NCBI GenBank assembly: GCA_002470695.1
Contig: DKNM01000025.1
Location: forward strand, 1-8,836
Length of the DNA: 8,836 bases
From: Candidatus Neomicrothrix sp. UBA7388
Lineage (GTDB): Bacteria > Actinomycetota > Acidimicrobiia > Acidimicrobiales > Poriferisodalaceae
Direction of reading: 5' to 3'
Below, in pieces: positions 5,918-8,836 of the stretch. The first letter of the stretch is position 1. The number at the start of each line of letters is the position of its first letter. The notes below the pieces were generated by a model, which made no database searches, was not told where the DNA came from, and was given only the letters and a program-made list of their open reading frames with translations. A program made the position numbers and the translations under genes.

Positions 5918-8170
5918 TCAGTCAGACTGATCAGTTATTGCCTCAAGTACTTTGATAGGAGACATTGGTAGTTCGGTCATTCGGACGTCAACTGCGTCGT
6001 TAATTGCGTTTCCAACCGCAGCCATGGGCGGCACGATCCCTACTTCCCCAACACCGCGAACGCCATATGGGTGGGCAGGGTTTGGCACCTCAACGATGCT
6101 GCAATCAATCATTGGTAGATCCGATGCAACTGGAATTCGGTAGTCCAAGAATGACGGATTTTCCATTACACCGTCTGTGTCGTGGATGTATTCCTCGTTC
6201 AGAGCCCAGCCAATTCCTTGTACAACGCCGCCTTGCATTTGACCTTCAACATAGTCAGGGCTGATGGCTCGACCAGCATCTTGAGCTGTTAAGTAACGAA
6301 TGACTCGTGTAACACCGGTTTCGGGATCTACTTCGACATCGCACAGCTGAGTGGAAAAACCTGCCCCAACACCTCGGGAATTTAAAGAGGCATTTGCTGA
6401 GATAGGTCCTCCGGTGCGCCCAGATTTCTTGGCTAGATCGCCCAATGAGAGGGGCGGCTGTGCGCCATCAATATGTTGAGCTTGTCCTTCAACCCATTCA
6501 ACTTGGTCGAGTTCTACGTCCCATGTCTTTGCTGCTCTGGAACGCAGATCTTCAACTACAAGGCGGCATGCGTCAACAACGGCTGCACCAGTGGCCAAGG
6601 TAACTCGACTACCGCCCGTGACATCGTTAAACCCAACGGTTTCCGTATCGGCTACTACGGGCTTGATTGATTCATAGGGGATACCTAGTTCTTCAGCAGC
6701 CATCAATGCCATTGACTGTCGACTGCCGCCGATATCGGGGGAGCCGGTTACCACTGTCGCAGTTCCATTTTCGTTGATATGCACAGTGGCGCTGGACATC
6801 ATTCCTGCGTTAAACCAAAAGCCTGCCGACACACCGCGACCTTGGTTGGGTCCGAGTTCTTCGGAGTAATTAGGGTGGTCCTTAATCGCTTCAAGGGTTT
6901 CCACAAATCCAATTCTCGGAAATTTGGGACCATAGGATGCCTGAGTCCCTTCAACTGCAGCGTTAGCTAAGCGGATATCTATTGGGTCTATTTCTAGGTT
7001 GCGAGCTAATTCATCGACAACCGATTCCACAGCAAAGGCAGCCATAGGCGCGCCTGGTGCACGGTACGCCGCGACGCGAGGCTTGTTGCAGACCACGTCA
7101 TAGCCCTCTACTACAAAGTTCGGTATGTCATAACAAGCAATTGCAGTCATGCCTGCGGCACCCACTGGTGAGCCTGCGTAGGCGCCAGCTTCGTAGGCCA
7201 TCCAAACTTCGGCTGCAGTCATCTTTCCATCTTTAGTAGCACCCATTTTGACTTTGATCCGAGTGCCCGATGTCGGTCCTGTAGCCCGAAAGACTTCGTC
7301 GCGGTCCATAACCAATTTCACGGGCCTGCCAGCTCTCTGCGACAGTCGGACAGCGAGCGGTTCAAGATATATGACTGTCTTACCGCCGAAACCGCCGCCG
7401 ATTTCCGCAGCGGTTACTTTGATATTCCCTGGAGAAACCCCTAACACTGTCGCTGTATAAGCTCTCATTTGGAAGTGACCTTGCGACGAGCACCAGAGAT
7501 TCGCTCGACCGTCACTGTTGGCATCAGCTACAGCAGCGTGCGGTTCGATGTATCCCTGATGGACGGGTTTGGTAGTGAACTCGCGTTCAACCACCGAATC
7601 CGCTTCGCCAAAGCCTTGGTCCAAATCGCCACGTTCGTGAAGAATTTTACTTGCAATATTCGATGGATCTTCTGGAGCTGGGTCAACCCCTTTGGTGATC
7701 ATGCCATCGTGCAGGAGCGGCGCACCATCAGCCATGGCCTCATCTACGGTCAGGACATGAGGCAATACTTCATAGGTAATTTCAACCGCTTTGGCAGCAG
7801 CTTCAGCCTGTTCACGGGTTATTGCCGCTACGGCCGCTACGACGTGGCCCTCGTATAGAACTTTATCGCGAGCAATTGTGTTGGTAGCAACGTCAATGTC
7901 GCCTGCATGCGCCCCGTTGGCAGCAAGATCAGGAAAATCTGCTCCAGTAATCACAGCTTTAACACCTGGCATCGCTTCAGCAGCGGATGTGTCTATTGAA
8001 ACGATTTCAGCATGTGCGTGGGGCGATCGGACAACCTTGCCGTGAAGCATCCCGGGAAGTGCGAGGTCGGCCCCGAACCGTGCTTTACCAGTGACTTTTT
8101 CCAAACCATCTGGGCGGATAGGGCGCGTCCCTACCCATTTGTATCCGGGGTTCTCTTCAGTGATAGCCAT
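5918..8170 (-). CDS. Xanthine dehydrogenase-family molybdenum hydroxylase, molybdopterin-binding large subunit
   Basis: The catalytic subunit of a three-subunit molybdenum hydroxylase, which oxidises a C-H bond (N-heterocycle, aromatic ring or aldehyde) with water as oxygen source. At 750 residues it is full length. Order: N-terminal a/b hammerhead domain (about 20-130, RPIRPDGLEKVTGKARFGAD onward), then cofactor-binding parts. These include SSQ230 (matching the Mo-near Gln), GGGFGGK (258-264), AYRAPGAP (368-375), SPDIGGSRQS (477-486) and RGVGEVG (705-711), where Glu709 is the expected catalytic base. The AYRAPGAP loop is neither AYRCSFR of form I CO dehydrogenase nor AYRGAGR of form II, so it is not a CO dehydrogenase. 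Its ATG overlaps the 2Fe-2S subunit stop as TAATG, with AAGGG 7 bases upstream. Substrate cannot be read from sequence. Confidence 0.95.
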   Translation of the reverse strand: MAITEENPGYKWVGTRPIRPDGLEKVTGKARFGADLALPGMLHGKVVRSPHAHAEIVSIDTSAAEAMPGVKAVITGADFPDLAANGAHAGDIDVATNTIARDKVLYEGHVVAAVAAITREQAEAAAKAVEITYEVLPHVLTVDEAMADGAPLLHDGMITKGVDPAPEDPSNIASKILHERGDLDQGFGEADSVVEREFTTKPVHQGYIEPHAAVADANSDGRANLWCSSQGHFQMRAYTATVLGVSPGNIKVTAAEIGGGFGGKTVIYLEPLAVRLSQRAGRPVKLVMDRDEVFRATGPTSGTRIKVKMGATKDGKMTAAEVWMAYEAGAYAGSPVGAAGMTAIACYDIPNFVVEGYDVVCNKPRVAAYRAPGAPMAAFAVESVVDELARNLEIDPIDIRLANAAVEGTQASYGPKFPRIGFVETLEAIKDHPNYSEELGPNQGRGVSAGFWFNAGMMSSATVHINENGTATVVTGSPDIGGSRQSMALMAAEELGIPYESIKPVVADTETVGFNDVTGGSRVTLATGAAVVDACRLVVEDLRSRAAKTWDVELDQVEWVEGQAQHIDGAQPPLSLGDLAKKSGRTGGPISANASLNSRGVGAGFSTQLCDVEVDPETGVTRVIRYLTAQDAGRAISPDYVEGQMQGGVVQGIGWALNEEYIHDTDGVMENPSFLDYRIPVASDLPMIDCSIVEVPNPAHPYGVRGVGEVGIVPPMAAVGNAINDAVDVRMTELPMSPIKVLEAITDQSD

Positions 8171-8646
8171 TACTTTTCCCTTATTTCTCTTGCTGCTTCT
8201 TGAACAGCACGAATTATTTTGTCATATCCGGTGCACCGGCAAAGATTTCCCGCAAGCGCATATCTGATTTCAGTCTCGGTTGGGTCCGGATTGCGATCTA
8301 ATAGCGCTTTAGCTGCCATCAGAAAGCCAGGCGTGCATATTCCGCATTGCAGTGCGGCGCCTTCAAGGAAGCATTGTTGAAGTGGGTGGAGTTCGCCGGA
8401 GGTAGCGAGTCCTTCGACGGTAACGATTGTCGCTCCGTCAGCTTCGGGCGCAAAAACCAAGCACGCACATGTCACCCGATCGTCGATTAAAACTGAGCAT
8501 GATCCGCAATCACCGGTCCCGCAGCCTTCTTTCGCTCCCGTTAGGCCGACTTCGTCTCTTAATGCGTTAAGTAGTGAGGTGCCATCTTCTGTAAGAAATT
8601 CAGTTTCGTCACCATTAATGACAGCAGAAATATGTGTGCGCGACAT
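8170..8646 (-). CDS. Molybdenum hydroxylase [2Fe-2S] subunit (CoxS/XdhC-like)
   Basis: The electron-transfer subunit that links the molybdenum site to the FAD subunit. It has 158 residues, the normal size. The plant-type ferredoxin domain carries Cys42, Cys47, Cys50 and Cys62 (C-x4-C-x2-C-x11-C). The C-terminal helical domain carries Cys101, Cys104, Cys136 and Cys138 (C-x2-C-x31-C-x1-C), so both clusters should form. An additional Cys60 lies two residues before Cys62. The start ATG overlaps the FAD subunit stop (TAATG), with GGAG 7 bases upstream, and its own stop overlaps the large subunit start the same way, so the three chains are likely made in step. Confidence 0.96.
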   Translation of the reverse strand: MSRTHISAVINGDETEFLTEDGTSLLNALRDEVGLTGAKEGCGTGDCGSCSVLIDDRVTCACLVFAPEADGATIVTVEGLATSGELHPLQQCFLEGAALQCGICTPGFLMAAKALLDRNPDPTETEIRYALAGNLCRCTGYDKIIRAVQEAAREIREK

Positions 8647-8836
8647 TAGTTGGCTCCATTTCGTTGTTCGGCTCGTTCGATCGCAATCAAGACTGCTCTC
8701 TTAGCTAGGACACCCGCCACTTGTTTACGGTACGCAACCGTGCCGCGCTTGTCGTCGATAGGGTTGCAGGCCGCGCTTGCTGCTTCAGCAACGGCGGCGA
8801 GCGTATCCTCAGTGGCGGTAGTCCCAATTAACGCCT
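8646..8836 (-). CDS. Molybdenum hydroxylase FAD-binding medium subunit, C-terminus only (5' end beyond window)
   Basis: A 62-residue C-terminal fragment read on the minus strand from 8834 to the TAA at 8646-8648. The string NPIDDKRGTVAYRKQVAGVL followed by KRAVLIAIERAE is typical of the CO dehydrogenase flavoprotein C-terminal domain, where a D-D-x-R-G...YR pattern recurs. The full protein would be about 270-290 residues, so most of it, including the FAD-binding part, lies outside the window. The position before the 2Fe-2S subunit and the TAATG overlap support it as an upstream member of the operon, whose promoter must then lie beyond 8836. Confidence 0.88.
   Translation of the reverse strand, partial: ALIGTTATEDTLAAVAEAASAACNPIDDKRGTVAYRKQVAGVLAKRAVLIAIERAEQRNGAN

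Noticed and set aside
5918..8170. Aerobic CO dehydrogenase large subunit
   Set aside because: The active-site loop is AYRAPGAP, lacking the AYRCSFR signature with its catalytic Cys.

Overview
The window is bacterial and gene-dense, with moderate GC and no RNA genes, mobile elements or CRISPR array that I can see. It reads as a catabolic island for an organic acid or ring compound. It holds an acyl-CoA dehydrogenase, an AMP-forming acyl-CoA ligase, a luciferase-like (probably F420-dependent) oxidoreductase, a BadH-like short-chain dehydrogenase, an MFS carrier, and most of a molybdenum hydroxylase operon. The luciferase-like family, the ACAD10/11-type dehydrogenase, the GTG and TTG starts, and a MoaD-like gene in the hydroxylase operon fit F420-producing lineages such as Actinomycetota or Chloroflexota (SAR202-like). 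No marker gene is present, so the taxonomy is only an inference.

Layout from left to right: bases 1-912 (+) hold an acyl-CoA dehydrogenase missing its N-terminus. Bases 958-2535 (-) hold an acyl-CoA ligase that converges on it. A short divergent intergenic region (2536-2619) separates the ligase from a rightward set: luciferase-like oxidoreductase (2620-3648), SDR (3648-4406, TAATG overlap) and MFS transporter (4486-5673). That set converges on a leftward operon, and the two facing stop codons share one TTAA. The leftward operon reads, in transcription order, FAD subunit (C-terminus only, 8646-8836), 2Fe-2S subunit (8170-8646), molybdopterin subunit (5918-8170) and MoaD-like protein (5670-5915). 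Its first two junctions are TAATG overlaps and the last gap is 2 bases.

A plausible joint role (inference): the MFS protein imports a carboxylate and the ligase activates it to a CoA thioester. The acyl-CoA dehydrogenase and the SDR then carry out dehydrogenation and hydroxyacyl-CoA oxidation. The molybdenum hydroxylase would add oxygen from water to a ring carbon or oxidise an aldehyde, and the luciferase-like enzyme would supply another flavin or F420 redox step. The SDR resembles BadH of the cyclohexanecarboxylate/benzoate pathway, which is the best substrate hint, but the other enzymes of that pathway are not in the window. All enzyme families here are known. What deserves attention is the combination, the MoaD-like gene in the hydroxylase operon, and the active-site variants. 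I did not find a clearly new kind of system.
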